DNA of 64,000 nt from Pacificispira sp040217575 (GCA_040217575.1 JAVJPW010000006.1:1240001-1304000); one strand, 5' to 3'. Counted from the stretch's first letter, positions 1 through 9,173 are shown. Program-made: numbers and translations. Notes: a model not told the origin generated them from the sequence alone.

Positions 1-1164
1 AAAAGCGGCAAGACCTATGCGCTGAAGGACAGGATCGCGACGCTTCTGGTGCGGCCGCGGGGCTGGCATCTGGATGAAAAGCACATCCTGATCGACGGCA
101 AACCGGCGGCAGGCGGTATTGTCGATTTCGCGCTTTACTTCTTCCACAATCACGCGGCGCTGAAAGCCGCCGGCACAGGCCCGTATTTCTATCTGCCAAA
201 GATGGAAAGTCATTTGGAAGCAAGGCTTTGGGACGACATCTTCGTGGACGCGCAGAATCTCCTGGGCGTCCCGCAAAAGACCATCAAGGCGACCGTCCTG
301 ATCGAAACCATTCTGGCGGCATTCGAAATGGACGAAATCCTCTATGAGCTTCGGGACCATTCGGCGGGCCTGAACTGCGGGCGCTGGGACTACATCTTTT
401 CCATCATCAAGAAGTTCAGAAAGAATCCGGACTTCCTGATGCCCGACCGGTCCCAGGTGACGATGACGGTGCCGAACATGCGCGCCTATTCCCTGCTGGC
501 GATCAAGACCTGTCACAAGCGCGGCGCGCCGTGCATCGGTGGCATGGCGGCCCAGATCCCTGTGAAGGGGGATGAGGCCGCGAACGCCGAAGCCTTTGCC
601 AAGGTGAAGGCGGATAAGGAGCGCGAGGCGAACGACGGTCACGACGGCAGCTGGGTGGCGCATCCGGGGCTGGTTCCAGTCGCACTGGAGGCATTCAATG
701 CGGTTATGAAGGGACAGAACCAGATCGACCGGCAGCGCGACGATGTATCCGTGTCGGCGGCGGACCTTCTTGCCGTGCCGGAAGGAACGATTACGGACCA
801 GGGCGTGCGTATGAACATCCAAGTCGGCATCCGCTACACGGAAGCGTGGCTTGGCGGCAATGGATGCGTGCCGCTGTTCAACCTGATGGAAGACGCAGCC
901 ACCGCCGAAATTTCCCGCGCGCAACTTTGGCAATGGGCGAAGCTTCAGGCCAAGACAGCGGACGGTACCGCGCTGAGCCGCGATGCGGTGTCCGCCCTGA
1001 TTGCAGAGGAAGTGGGGAAAATCCGCGACGACCTTGGCGAATACTATGGCCGGACCCGTTTCGATCAGGCGGCGGAACTGTTTGAGAAAATGGCCCTTGC
1101 GGAAGATTTCCCTGTATTCCTGACATTACCCGCATACGAAATGGTCATAGCGGACGGCGGATAA
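1..1164 (+). CDS. aceB: Malate synthase A, C-terminal part (5' end outside window)
   Basis: Malate synthase condenses glyoxylate with acetyl-CoA to give malate, the second step of the glyoxylate shunt in the cytoplasm. The reading frame is open from base 1, so the N-terminus lies upstream; about 387 residues remain. Visible family signatures are the stretch around 'RPRGWHLDEKH', the 'GRWDYIFSIIKK' block, 'MRAYSLLAI', 'GGMAAQIPVKGD', 'HDGSWVAHPGLV' and the C-terminal 'GNGCVPLFNLMEDAATAE'. Together these identify the plant/bacterial A-type enzyme rather than the longer GlcB (G) type. No isocitrate lyase gene is in the window. It ends cleanly at a TAA and is followed by a 249-base spacer. I see no frameshift or missing block in the visible part. 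Confidence 0.95.
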   Translation, partial: KSGKTYALKDRIATLLVRPRGWHLDEKHILIDGKPAAGGIVDFALYFFHNHAALKAAGTGPYFYLPKMESHLEARLWDDIFVDAQNLLGVPQKTIKATVLIETILAAFEMDEILYELRDHSAGLNCGRWDYIFSIIKKFRKNPDFLMPDRSQVTMTVPNMRAYSLLAIKTCHKRGAPCIGGMAAQIPVKGDEAANAEAFAKVKADKEREANDGHDGSWVAHPGLVPVALEAFNAVMKGQNQIDRQRDDVSVSAADLLAVPEGTITDQGVRMNIQVGIRYTEAWLGGNGCVPLFNLMEDAATAEISRAQLWQWAKLQAKTADGTALSRDAVSALIAEEVGKIRDDLGEYYGRTRFDQAAELFEKMALAEDFPVFLTLPAYEMVIADGG

Positions 1165-1196
1165 ATCCGCCGCAAGTCGGGAAAGGGCGGTATCCG

Positions 1197-1340
1197 GTGC
1201 GCTTTACACTGCTGCTTGCATTCATCGGTGCGTTGCTGATAGTCGCCGCGTTTCTGCCCGCGCAGGCATATGATGGTGGCGGTTGGTCCGAACCACGATC
1301 AGTTGATGAACGCAACGAGCAGCACATTCGTGCCCATTGA
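1197..1340 (+). CDS. Possible small exported peptide (47 aa)
   Basis: A GTG-started frame of 47 residues lies between aceB and the CapA-like gene. It opens with a short basic start and a strongly hydrophobic run (about residues 4-20) ending in a PAQA-type signal-peptidase site, followed by a polar, charged tail of about 23 residues. A purine-rich stretch (GGGAAAGGGCGG) lies just upstream and could be the ribosome binding site. The signal-peptide-like composition is the only support; I recognise no family. It could be a chance frame. Confidence 0.3.
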   Translation: MRFTLLLAFIGALLIVAAFLPAQAYDGGGWSEPRSVDERNEQHIRAH

Positions 1341-1413
1341 TCCCTGGACGACCGGCTGAATCGCCGCTTAATTCGAAGGGACTTGTCCGCGACAGACGAA
1401 ATCGGCCAAATTT

Positions 1414-2676
1414 ATGAACACGCGGCGGAATTTCTACCCAACCATCTTTGCCGCCGTCTGGACAATCCTTTCGGTTGGCCTGATCCCGTCAGACGTGTCG
1501 GCACAACGCGAAGAACCCGTGATGCAAGACTGCGTGCCAGAAACAGCCACTCTGCCGCCCGCGATTCGTTTCGACGGTGGCTACGACCCTGACGACGTGG
1601 TGACAATCGCGGCCGTGGGCGATGTTCTGTTGCATGACGTCGTCCAACGGCAGGTTGCGCGCATCGGGTATGAAGATTTGTGGGCCGGTGTCGCCCCAAT
1701 CCTTCGTTCCGCGACCCTGACCTATGCCAATCTGGAAGGATCGGCGGCCCAGGGTGTATTGATGAATGGACGTGATGCGCCACCGTCCGCGGACCGATAC
1801 GACAACCGCATCTTCACAGGATATCCGCAGTTCAACTATCACCCGGATCTGATTTCGGCGCTGGTGGATCTGGGCGTCGATGTGGTTTCGACCGCGAACA
1901 ACCATTCACTGGACCGTCTGGCGCTGGGCGTGGACAGGACCATTGAAGCGTTGGAAAATGCGGGGCTTCCCTATACCGGAACCAGGCATCGCGACCGCCC
2001 GGGCCAAGCGTTCCACACGCTGACGACGGCGCGGTCCGAATCCGGCCGGGAATACACGATCGCATGGCTGGCCTGTACCTATGGAACCAACGATATCCCG
2101 GATCCGAATGATCAGGTCCTGTTTTGTTTCGAACACACGGACCGCGTGCTGCCGGCGATTGCGGAACTGCACCACGACCCGGCAATCGACGCGGTCATTC
2201 TGACGCCCCACTGGGGCACCGAATACACCCATGTTCCAGAAGAACGCCAGACCCGCCTTGCGCGAGCGGCGATTGCGTCCGGCGCGACGGCGGTCATCGG
2301 CGCGCACCCGCATGTGATACAGCCCGGCGAACGCTATGTGTCCTATGACGGGCGGGAAGGGTTCATTTTCCAGTCGCTGGGCAATTTCGTGTCGAACCAG
2401 CGATCCCTTGCCCGGCGGACCAACCTGATCCTGACGCTGGCATTGGCGCCCGACCCGTCAGGCGGTGGGAACAGGCTGCGCGTCGTGTCCCAACGGCATA
2501 TCCCGACGCGGGTCGACCACTATATGGGTAGTGATGGCGCGACGATCGGCGTGCGGGTAATGGATGGGCGGGATTCCGACCGCCCCAGCCGAGAACTCTA
2601 TGACCGGCTGTTAAGCCCGCAGGACGCCATTGGCCCCGATCAGATGGATTGGTACCGGCGGGGCTGTGCCCCCTAG
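1414..2676 (+). CDS. CapA-family (PGA_cap) metallophosphatase-like exported protein
   Basis: A 420-residue protein of the CapA family, a calcineurin-like phosphoesterase fold first named from poly-gamma-glutamate capsule synthesis. Residues 1-30 form a signal peptide ending VSA, so the domain probably acts in the periplasm. Metal-site motifs are visible in order: 'GDVLLHD' (D70, H74), 'YANLEG' near 106, 'STANNHSLD' near 160, 'HWGTEY' near 266 and 'GAHPHVIQP' near 297. The rest of a capsule operon (CapB, CapC) is absent, so a role in poly-gamma-glutamate is not supported; lone CapA-like proteins are common and mostly uncharacterised. Its stop overlaps the stop of convergent purQ by 4 bases. 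The ribosome binding site is weak. Confidence 0.85.
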   Translation: MNTRRNFYPTIFAAVWTILSVGLIPSDVSAQREEPVMQDCVPETATLPPAIRFDGGYDPDDVVTIAAVGDVLLHDVVQRQVARIGYEDLWAGVAPILRSATLTYANLEGSAAQGVLMNGRDAPPSADRYDNRIFTGYPQFNYHPDLISALVDLGVDVVSTANNHSLDRLALGVDRTIEALENAGLPYTGTRHRDRPGQAFHTLTTARSESGREYTIAWLACTYGTNDIPDPNDQVLFCFEHTDRVLPAIAELHHDPAIDAVILTPHWGTEYTHVPEERQTRLARAAIASGATAVIGAHPHVIQPGERYVSYDGREGFIFQSLGNFVSNQRSLARRTNLILTLALAPDPSGGGNRLRVVSQRHIPTRVDHYMGSDGATIGVRVMDGRDSDRPSRELYDRLLSPQDAIGPDQMDWYRRGCAP

Positions 2677-3371
2677 GCGACGGCCTTCGCGGCGTTTGCG
2701 ATCGACTGAAAGAACTGAAGCCCATCGGTGCCGCCGGAAATCGGGTCAGTCGCATTTTCCGGGTGCGGCATCATGCCAAGGACATTACCGCGTTCGTTCA
2801 GGATACCGGCAATATTGTTCACGGAACCGTTCAGGTTCGTCTTGGCGCTGACCTTGCCATGATCGTCGCAATAGCGGAAAGCGACGCGCCCTTCCGATTC
2901 CAGCATGTCCAGCGTGTTTTCGTCTGCGAAATAGTTGCCCTCATTATGGGCGACGGCGACCCGCAGGACGGTGCCTTCCGGGATATCGGCGGTGAACGGC
3001 GCAACGGTCGTTTCGCAGCGGATATGCGTCATCTTACAGATGAATTTCAATCCGGCATTGCGCATCAGGACACCGGGCAGAAGGCCGGTTTCGGTCAGTA
3101 CCTGGAAACCGTTGCAGACGCCCAGTACCGGAACCCCGCGATCCGCCTGTTCCTTGACCGCGCGCATGATGGGGGAATTCCCGGCCATCGACCCGCAGCG
3201 CAGGTAGTCGCCATAGGAAAAACCGCCCGGGACGATGATCAGGTCATACCCCGCCAGGTCGGATTCGCCGTGCCAGACCATTTCCGGGCGCCGTCCACAG
3301 GCGCGTTCGATCGCGTCGGCCATGTCGCGTTCGCGGTTGGTACCGGGAAAGACGGTGATCGCGCTGCGCAT
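2673..3371 (-). CDS. purQ: Phosphoribosylformylglycinamidine synthase subunit I (glutaminase)
   Basis: PurQ is the glutamine amidotransferase subunit of the three-part FGAM synthase (PurL, PurQ, PurS), step four of purine synthesis. The 232-residue product has the class I glutaminase triad: the nucleophile C86 in 'GVCNGFQ' and H203/E205 in 'PHPE'. The oxyanion region 'VPGGFSYGDYLR' is also present. A good Shine-Dalgarno (GGAGGGAC) precedes the ATG. It is the third gene of purC-purS-purQ, starting 16 bases after the purS stop. In many relatives purL follows, but here the convergent CapA gene follows immediately, so purL must be elsewhere. Confidence 0.97.
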   Translation of the reverse strand: MRSAITVFPGTNRERDMADAIERACGRRPEMVWHGESDLAGYDLIIVPGGFSYGDYLRCGSMAGNSPIMRAVKEQADRGVPVLGVCNGFQVLTETGLLPGVLMRNAGLKFICKMTHIRCETTVAPFTADIPEGTVLRVAVAHNEGNYFADENTLDMLESEGRVAFRYCDDHGKVSAKTNLNGSVNNIAGILNERGNVLGMMPHPENATDPISGGTDGLQFFQSIANAAKAVA

Positions 3372-3387
3372 CTTCTGTCCCTCCGGA

Positions 3388-3630
3388 TCAGTCGATCAGT
3401 TCAATCGAATAGTCTTCGATGACCGTGTTGGCCAGTAGCTTGCGGCACATGTCATCCAGCTGTTTTTCCGCGGCCGTGCGGTCCGTGCCGTCCAGTTCGA
3501 TTTCAATCAGCTTACCCTGACGGACCTCGCCGACACCTTCAAAGCCCAGCCCGTTCAGCGCATGGCCGATTGCCTTGCCCTGCGGGTCCAGAACGCCGCG
3601 TTTCAGGGTCACCGTCACATTGGCTTTCAT
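3388..3630 (-). CDS. purS: Phosphoribosylformylglycinamidine synthase subunit PurS
   Basis: PurS is the small dimeric subunit that bridges PurL and PurQ and helps ammonia channelling in FGAM synthase. The frame is open further upstream, but the family start is the ATG at 3628-3630, giving the usual 80 residues. Signatures are 'LKRGVLDPQGKAI' near the N-terminus and 'GKLIEIEL' in the middle strand. It sits between purC (46 bases upstream) and purQ (16 bases downstream) and is certainly co-transcribed with them. Confidence 0.95.
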   Translation of the reverse strand: MKANVTVTLKRGVLDPQGKAIGHALNGLGFEGVGEVRQGKLIEIELDGTDRTAAEKQLDDMCRKLLANTVIEDYSIELID

Positions 3631-3676
3631 GATTGTTGCTCCCGTTTCCGCGTCCGCGCGCGGAGCTCGTTCGATA

Positions 3677-4438
3677 TTACGATTCGCCGTCGATCGCTTC
3701 GACATTGGCGCCTTCCGGCAGGACACCCAGCCGGCGCGCCACTTCACGATAGGCGTCTTCGACATTGCCAAGGTCGCGGCGGAACCGGTCCTTGTCCATC
3801 TTCTCGCCCGTCTGGATGTCCCACAGGCGCATGTTGTCGGGGCTGATTTCATCCGCTAGCACTATGCGCATGTCGCCGTTTTCGTCGTAGATGCGCCCGA
3901 ACTCCAGCTTGAAGTCCACCAGCTTGATCCCGATCCCCAGGAACATGCCGGACAGGATGTCGTTGATCCGAAGCGACATAGCCAGGAAGTCGTCGATATC
4001 CTGCGGGCTGGCCCAACCGAAGGCGGTTATATGTTCTTCGGCGATCAGCGGATCGCCCAGTTCATCGGACTTGTAGCAATATTCGACAATCGACCGTGGC
4101 AGCAGGGTGCCTTCCGGAATGCCAAGCCGTTTCGCCATGGAGCCGGCCGCGACATTACGGATGATCACTTCCACCGGGATGATTTCGACTTCCCGTATCA
4201 GCTGTTCTCGCATATTGAGGCGGCGAATGAAATGGGTCGGTATTCCCAGATCCTGAAGGCGCAGCATCAGGAATTCGGAAATGCGGTTGTTCAGCACGCC
4301 CTTGCCGGTAATCGTGCCTTTCTTCTGATTGTTGAAGGCGGTCGCGTCGTCCTTGAAATAGGCGACAAGCGTCCCCGGTTCCGGCCCTTCGAAGATTACC
4401 TTCGCCTTGCCTTCGTAAATCTGTCTGCGTCGTGCCAT
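3677..4438 (-). CDS. purC: Phosphoribosylaminoimidazole-succinocarboxamide synthase (SAICAR synthetase)
   Basis: PurC joins aspartate to CAIR using ATP, giving SAICAR in purine synthesis. The 253-residue length is typical of the short bacterial enzyme. Motifs include 'YEGKAK' at the N-terminus, 'DDATAFN', 'PVEVIIRN.AAGS' near residue 90-105, and 'LVDFKLEFG' plus 'LADEISPD' in the second half, which bind nucleotide and substrate. It is the first gene of purC-purS-purQ. The 214-base spacer to the divergent zeta-subunit gene must carry its promoter, but I cannot point to a convincing -35/-10 or a PurR box. Confidence 0.97.
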   Translation of the reverse strand: MARRRQIYEGKAKVIFEGPEPGTLVAYFKDDATAFNNQKKGTITGKGVLNNRISEFLMLRLQDLGIPTHFIRRLNMREQLIREVEIIPVEVIIRNVAAGSMAKRLGIPEGTLLPRSIVEYCYKSDELGDPLIAEEHITAFGWASPQDIDDFLAMSLRINDILSGMFLGIGIKLVDFKLEFGRIYDENGDMRIVLADEISPDNMRLWDIQTGEKMDKDRFRRDLGNVEDAYREVARRLGVLPEGANVEAIDGES

Positions 4439-4652
4439 TTAGGTCCCCGAAATCCGGATCGTCCGATCCGCCGAACAGCTGGAGAGAATGGTCCAGCGTA
4501 TAGCAACGCCGCCGCCATTTCACAATCGTTGCGGCAATTCGCCCGGGGGGGCAATTTTCGGGCCCTCCAGGGGGCTTCAATCGTTGAACCTGCCGGGCTT
4601 ACGTCCTACATAAGGCGGGCAAACAACAAAGGCGTTTCGAAGGGGGCAGGGC

Positions 4653-4976
4653 ATGAGCCAGTTCGACGATCGGGAAAAAAGTTTTGAAGCGAAGCAGGCA
4701 CGCGACAGCGAGCTTGAATTCAAGGCAATGGCCCGACGCAACAAGCTGTTGGGCTTCTGGGCGGCTGAGCTGCTGGGGCTTAGCGGCGACGATGCCGACA
4801 GCTATGCCAAGGAAGTCGTGATGTCCGATTTTGACGAACCGGGCGACAATGACGTGCTGCGCAAGGTCTTGGGCGACCTTCAGGCCAAGGGCGTTGATAC
4901 GTCCGAACATCTGGTGCGCAAACAGATGGACGCACTGCTGGGCACCGCGATGGAACAGGTCCGCAGCGAAAGCTGA
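4653..4976 (+). CDS. ATP synthase F1 zeta subunit / DUF1476 family protein
   Basis: A 107-residue, highly charged helical protein of the DUF1476 family. In Paracoccus denitrificans and relatives this family is the zeta subunit, which inhibits ATP hydrolysis by the F1Fo ATP synthase. The N-terminus 'SQFDDREKSFEAKQARD' is the inhibitory segment in characterised members, followed by 'ARRNKLLGFWAAELLGL' of the four-helix bundle. The position beside purC, divergently transcribed, is common in alphaproteobacteria. Between its stop and the convergent gene at 5023 lies a short GTCCGC/GCGGAC hairpin (about 4984-4999) without a T-run. Confidence 0.9.
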   Translation: MSQFDDREKSFEAKQARDSELEFKAMARRNKLLGFWAAELLGLSGDDADSYAKEVVMSDFDEPGDNDVLRKVLGDLQAKGVDTSEHLVRKQMDALLGTAMEQVRSES

Positions 4977-5022
4977 CCGTCGTCCGCCACGGCGGACACG
5001 CCCCCGGCATTCCAAAGAAAAA

Positions 5023-7125
5023 CTATTCCGGCAGGGGTGCCAGTTGCGGCGCCTCGCCCAGGTCCGGTACCGCATCGACCGATGGCGCGGTGTCTGCGTT
5101 CGTTTCCGCCGCTTCGTTCAAAGTTTCGCGCAAAAGGAACGAGAAATCCGGCGACAGCAATGCGCCGTCGCGAATGTCATTGATGACTTCAATCAGGTCC
5201 GTTGTCTGGTTCGACATGGCAATCGCAACCGCCGCCAATCCGATCGCCTTTGCCGCCCCGAACCCGATCTTTTCCGTCACCTCCTGCCCGAAACCCGGAT
5301 CGCCCAGCCGCCCGGCTGCCGCCGCAACCCGTATCAGCGCCTGATAGCGCGGGACATCAAATCCGCCGTCCGGTGTGCGCGGATAGGGACCACCCGTCGG
5401 CGGTTCGGGAATGCGCGCCGCAGTGTCGTATGCCCCTAGAAGATCCCCCGCCGCAAGCTGTGCCAGTGATATGGCCATCAGTGCTTCGTCGAACCCTTCG
5501 CGGTCACGATGTTCGAAGGTCGTGCGATAGGCGGCGCTGATCGTCTTTTGCGCATCATCAATGCGTCCACGCCGAGCTTCTGCGATTGCAACCTGCACCA
5601 ATGCGTGGACCTGCTGAAGGTCGCCCGGCATTTCTTCCGCCAGATCGCGGGCGCGTGCGAAGATCGCCTGATCCGCGCTTTGCGTACCGCCGCGGATCTG
5701 TGCGGTCAGGACGGCGTCCAGGGCATCCGGAATATAGCGCGGAATGAAGGGAAAACCGGTCGGATCCAATGCTTCGGCCAGGATGGCGCTTGCGCCGACC
5801 GGGTCTTCTTCCAGTCCACGGCCCAGGGCGACCGGCCCCATGACCTGCGCGCGCATGCCGACAAAAGGAATGTATTCCTTCAGGACGAACGCTTCCTGAA
5901 GCTTGCCCTGCGCAATCAGTGTCTGTCCCATGTTCAGCAGAGCCTCGGCCCGGGGAACTTCCTCAGTGATCTGGAATGCCAGATCAAACGCATCCGCCAG
6001 TCGCCCGACTGCCGTCAGTCGTTCGACCAGAAATGCAAATACGTCGAACCGTTCCTGCTGATCGATGATCCGTTCCGATTCCTCCATCGCCAGTCGGAAC
6101 AGGGGGACTGCGGCGTCGATGTTGCGTTGACCAAGCGCGCCCGCCACCGCGCCCAGTGCCCGCGCCCGGAATGCCCCTTCGGGGATCAGGCGGACCACAT
6201 CCATACCGCCGCGCTGGTTGCCCGCTTCCACCAGCTTCGCTGCCAGATGTGTCATGGCCGCGAAGCGGCCTTCTTCCGGACCGTTTATGATTTCATTCTG
6301 CACCAGGGTGAATGTCGCCTGCGCGCCGGTTGCGTCTTCCGCAGCCAGCTGCAATCCACCGATTTCGATCAGAAGCGCGATGCGTTCTTCGCCGCCTTCG
6401 GGAAGGGTCGCGGCGACCCCCGCGGCCTCGCTCAGGATCTGGGCCGCGAGTGCCAGATTGGCGGGATTCCGGCCCTGTGACAGGCCGATATCTGCGATTT
6501 CCTGCAGCTTCGATATCTGAAGGAACGTGTCGGGGATCAACCTGGATGTGCGCGTTGCATCTTCCAGAAAGGCCAGATCCGCCAATTGAATGGCCGCGAT
6601 CGACAATGCTTCGCCGCCATCGCGTTGTGACGGCATCTCGGTCAGTATCTCAATTGCCTGAAAAACCCAGTCGCGGGACTTTTCGCGATCTTCCTCCACC
6701 ACGGCGACATAGTCGGCGATCCAAAGGTAGGATCGTGCACGCCACAATGGGTCGGCGATGCGCCCTGCGATATCGACCGCTTCCACGGCCTGTCGGCGGG
6801 TCAGATAGGCCCGCACCACCCCGCTTTGTGCAAGGCCGACGTCTTCGTCCGTGTCCAGGGCGGCAATTGCCAGGAACTGCAACCGCAGCAGCGCATCGGA
6901 AAGAATGGCCAGTGTGACGGGGTCGATATCGCTGGCCGTAAAGTCATCGCCCGGGTTGAAGGACGGTTCTTCGATCTGTTCTTCAACCGCTTCCGGTTCG
7001 TTCAGTGTTTCCTGTGCCTTGGCGGTGGGAAAGACGACCGCAACGGATGCAACAAGGAGCGGCGCCGCCAGAAAGGAAGCGCCAGCCAGCTTAACCGAAT
7101 ACGCGATCCAGGATCGTGTCCACAT
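5023..7125 (-). CDS. Large exported alpha-helical repeat protein, function unknown
   Basis: A 700-residue protein I do not recognise as a named family. An N-terminal hydrophobic segment (about residues 10-37, ending AKA) looks like a signal peptide, so it is probably periplasmic. An acidic, Glu-rich linker follows. Then come many degenerate helix-turn-helix units of TPR/solenoid type, rich in Ala and Leu, with patterns such as 'ALLNMGQTLIAQGKLQEAF' and 'AVAGALGQRNIDAAVPLFRLA'. The C-terminus is Pro- and acid-rich. The only in-frame ATG near the start overlaps the 3' end of purB by 35 bases on the same strand, so translation is probably coupled to purB. Solenoid proteins of this kind usually act as scaffolds. 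No catalytic motif is visible. Confidence 0.8.
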   Translation of the reverse strand: MWTRSWIAYSVKLAGASFLAAPLLVASVAVVFPTAKAQETLNEPEAVEEQIEEPSFNPGDDFTASDIDPVTLAILSDALLRLQFLAIAALDTDEDVGLAQSGVVRAYLTRRQAVEAVDIAGRIADPLWRARSYLWIADYVAVVEEDREKSRDWVFQAIEILTEMPSQRDGGEALSIAAIQLADLAFLEDATRTSRLIPDTFLQISKLQEIADIGLSQGRNPANLALAAQILSEAAGVAATLPEGGEERIALLIEIGGLQLAAEDATGAQATFTLVQNEIINGPEEGRFAAMTHLAAKLVEAGNQRGGMDVVRLIPEGAFRARALGAVAGALGQRNIDAAVPLFRLAMEESERIIDQQERFDVFAFLVERLTAVGRLADAFDLAFQITEEVPRAEALLNMGQTLIAQGKLQEAFVLKEYIPFVGMRAQVMGPVALGRGLEEDPVGASAILAEALDPTGFPFIPRYIPDALDAVLTAQIRGGTQSADQAIFARARDLAEEMPGDLQQVHALVQVAIAEARRGRIDDAQKTISAAYRTTFEHRDREGFDEALMAISLAQLAAGDLLGAYDTAARIPEPPTGGPYPRTPDGGFDVPRYQALIRVAAAAGRLGDPGFGQEVTEKIGFGAAKAIGLAAVAIAMSNQTTDLIEVINDIRDGALLSPDFSFLLRETLNEAAETNADTAPSVDAVPDLGEAPQLAPLPE

Positions 7126-8398
7126 GCTTTACGTGGTACCCCAAGTCGAACAATGCGTCGATGGTGTCGGGCTGCAAATGGCGCGCCACTTCTTCATCCT
7201 GCTTTAGCAGATTCTGAAACGACGAACCGGTCTTCCAGCTTTCCATCGCATTGCGCTGGACCGCGCGATAGGCGTCTTCACGGCTCATCCCTGCCTGTGT
7301 CAGCGCCAGCAGCACCCGCTGGGAATTGTGAAGTCCGCCCAGACTGTCCAGGTTCGCCTGCATGCGTTCGGGGTAAACGACCAGATTTTCCACCACACCC
7401 GCAAGCCGGTTCAATGCAAAGTCCAGCGTTACCGTCGCATCCGGCCCGATCATTCGTTCGACGGAAGAATGGGAGATATCCCGTTCGTGCCACAGGGCCA
7501 CATTTTCCATTGCCGGGATCGCGTGGGACCGGACGATGCGGGCAAGGCCCGTCAGGTTTTCAGTCAGCACCGGGTTACGCTTGTGCGGCATTGCCGACGA
7601 ACCCTTCTGCCCGGGGGAGAAATATTCTTCCGCCTCCCGGACTTCGGTGCGCTGAAGGTGGCGGACTTCGGTCGCCAGATTTTCAATCGAGCTGGCGATG
7701 ACGGCCAGTGCCGCGAAAAAGGCGGCATGGCGGTCGCGCGGTATGACCTGCGTCGACATTGGTTCCGGCGTAAGGCCCAACTTGCTCGCGACATGGGCTT
7801 CCACGCGGGGGTCGATGTTGGCGAACGTGCCGATTGCACCCGAAATCGCACAGGTGGCGATGTCCGCCCGGGCTGCGGTCAGGCGGTCGCGGTTGCGGCG
7901 AAATGCGGCGTAATGGCCGGCCAGTTTGACCCCGAATGTCGTCGGTTCGGCATGGATGCCGTGGGACCGGCCGATGCAGACCGTGTCCTTGTGTTCGCGT
8001 GCCCGTTTTTCCAGCGCCGCCAGTACCCGGTCCAGGTCGGCCAACAGGATGTCCGCAGCCTGCGTCAATTGCACCGCAAGGCACGTGTCCAAAACGTCGG
8101 ATGACGTCATGCCCTGGTGGATGAAGCGGGAATGTTCGCCGACATGGTCTGCCAGTTCCGTCAGGAAGGCGATAACATCGTGCTTCGTCTCGCGTTCGAT
8201 TTCGTCAATCTTTGCGATGCGTTCCGGCGTGTAGGGTTTGTCACCCCCGGCCCAGACCGCCTGTGCGGCTTCCTTCGGAATGACCCCCAGGTCCGCCAAT
8301 GCATCGCAGGCGTGCGCTTCGATTTCGAACCAGATGCGAAAACGGTTCGCCGGTTCCCAGATATCCGACATTTCCTTGCGGCTGTAACGCGGGATCAT
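7091..8398 (-). CDS. purB: Adenylosuccinate lyase
   Basis: PurB catalyses two fumarate-releasing steps, SAICAR to AICAR and adenylosuccinate to AMP. The 435-residue protein shows the fumarase/aspartase superfamily signature 'GSSAMPHKRNP' at residues 266-276, the 'TSSDVLDTC' block near 98-107, and 'GRSHGIHAEPTTFG' near 143-156 with its catalytic-site histidine. A GGAGAG ribosome binding site precedes the ATG. It starts only 6 bases after the upstream oxygenase gene ends, and its last 35 bases overlap the start of the solenoid gene, so these are one operon. Confidence 0.97.
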   Translation of the reverse strand: MIPRYSRKEMSDIWEPANRFRIWFEIEAHACDALADLGVIPKEAAQAVWAGGDKPYTPERIAKIDEIERETKHDVIAFLTELADHVGEHSRFIHQGMTSSDVLDTCLAVQLTQAADILLADLDRVLAALEKRAREHKDTVCIGRSHGIHAEPTTFGVKLAGHYAAFRRNRDRLTAARADIATCAISGAIGTFANIDPRVEAHVASKLGLTPEPMSTQVIPRDRHAAFFAALAVIASSIENLATEVRHLQRTEVREAEEYFSPGQKGSSAMPHKRNPVLTENLTGLARIVRSHAIPAMENVALWHERDISHSSVERMIGPDATVTLDFALNRLAGVVENLVVYPERMQANLDSLGGLHNSQRVLLALTQAGMSREDAYRAVQRNAMESWKTGSSFQNLLKQDEEVARHLQPDTIDALFDLGYHVKHVDTILDRVFG

Positions 8399-8404
8399 GG
8401 TCTC

Positions 8405-9076
8405 TTACTCTCCAGTTTCGGTGTGCGTCGCCGGTGCGGCGGCTTGTGTCTGTTGGTGAAAGGAAATGTTGAAAGCGATCGAAATGCGCGTGCCTTCGCC
8501 GCGGAACGGGTCGACGAAATGTTTCAACCAGCTTGGGAACATAACGATCAGGCCTGGCTTGGGGTCGATCACGATCTTGTCGCCGAACGGCTCGCCCGGG
8601 AATTGGATCATTTCCACGGCGGTCCGGGGGTCGACAAAGGAAAGGGTTCCGTTGAAGTCTGTGTCGTCTTCGTCGCGTTCGCCCACGTCAATGTAAAGAA
8701 CGCCCGATACCAGACTTGAATGGTGGGTGTGCATCCGGTGATAGCCACCGCGTCTGGACACATTGGCCCAGGCCGTGACGACGGCATTGCCGGCCGGCAC
8801 CTGACCGCCGTTCAGTGAGCTCAGGAACTCCTTCAGCATTTCCCCGATCAGGGGTTTTACACCGGCTACAGGCGCGTCCGGCCAGTCCATCAGGTCAGTT
8901 TCAGAATGCCAGCCCTTGACCAGGGCCTTTCGAATTCCCTTCGGGTCGGCCATTTCCCGGGCAAGGATGACGTCCTTCAGGCCCGACAAAAGCGCGCTGT
9001 CGTCCAGCCGCCGGGACAGGATCGGCGTTGGCCAGGCCAGGATAAGACCGTTGGAAAATTCCTGATGCAGGGCCAT
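8405..9076 (-). CDS. Putative 2OG-Fe(II) oxygenase (TIGR02466 / 2OG-FeII_Oxy_5 type)
   Basis: A 223-residue protein matching the small putative 2-oxoglutarate/Fe(II) dioxygenase family typified by TIGR02466. Likely iron ligands lie in 'YHRMHTHHSSLVSG' (residues 112-125) and at H186 in 'PSWLKHFV', with R197 in 'GTRISIAFN' as the probable 2-oxoglutarate-binding arginine. The frame stays open upstream to a TTG at 9154. I chose the ATG at 9074-9076 because the family usually begins near here and a GGAAAG lies just upstream. The substrate is unknown. It is transcribed with purB, which begins 6 bases downstream. Confidence 0.75.
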   Translation of the reverse strand: MALHQEFSNGLILAWPTPILSRRLDDSALLSGLKDVILAREMADPKGIRKALVKGWHSETDLMDWPDAPVAGVKPLIGEMLKEFLSSLNGGQVPAGNAVVTAWANVSRRGGYHRMHTHHSSLVSGVLYIDVGERDEDDTDFNGTLSFVDPRTAVEMIQFPGEPFGDKIVIDPKPGLIVMFPSWLKHFVDPFRGEGTRISIAFNISFHQQTQAAAPATHTETGE

Positions 9077-9173
9077 GGGGGCTTTCCAGCCGTCCTTACG
9101 GTTCGGGGCGTCGGGGATCGATGCCGTTCTAATGCCGGATTCCGCGGACGGCAAGGGCCGGCTCCGGCTGATG

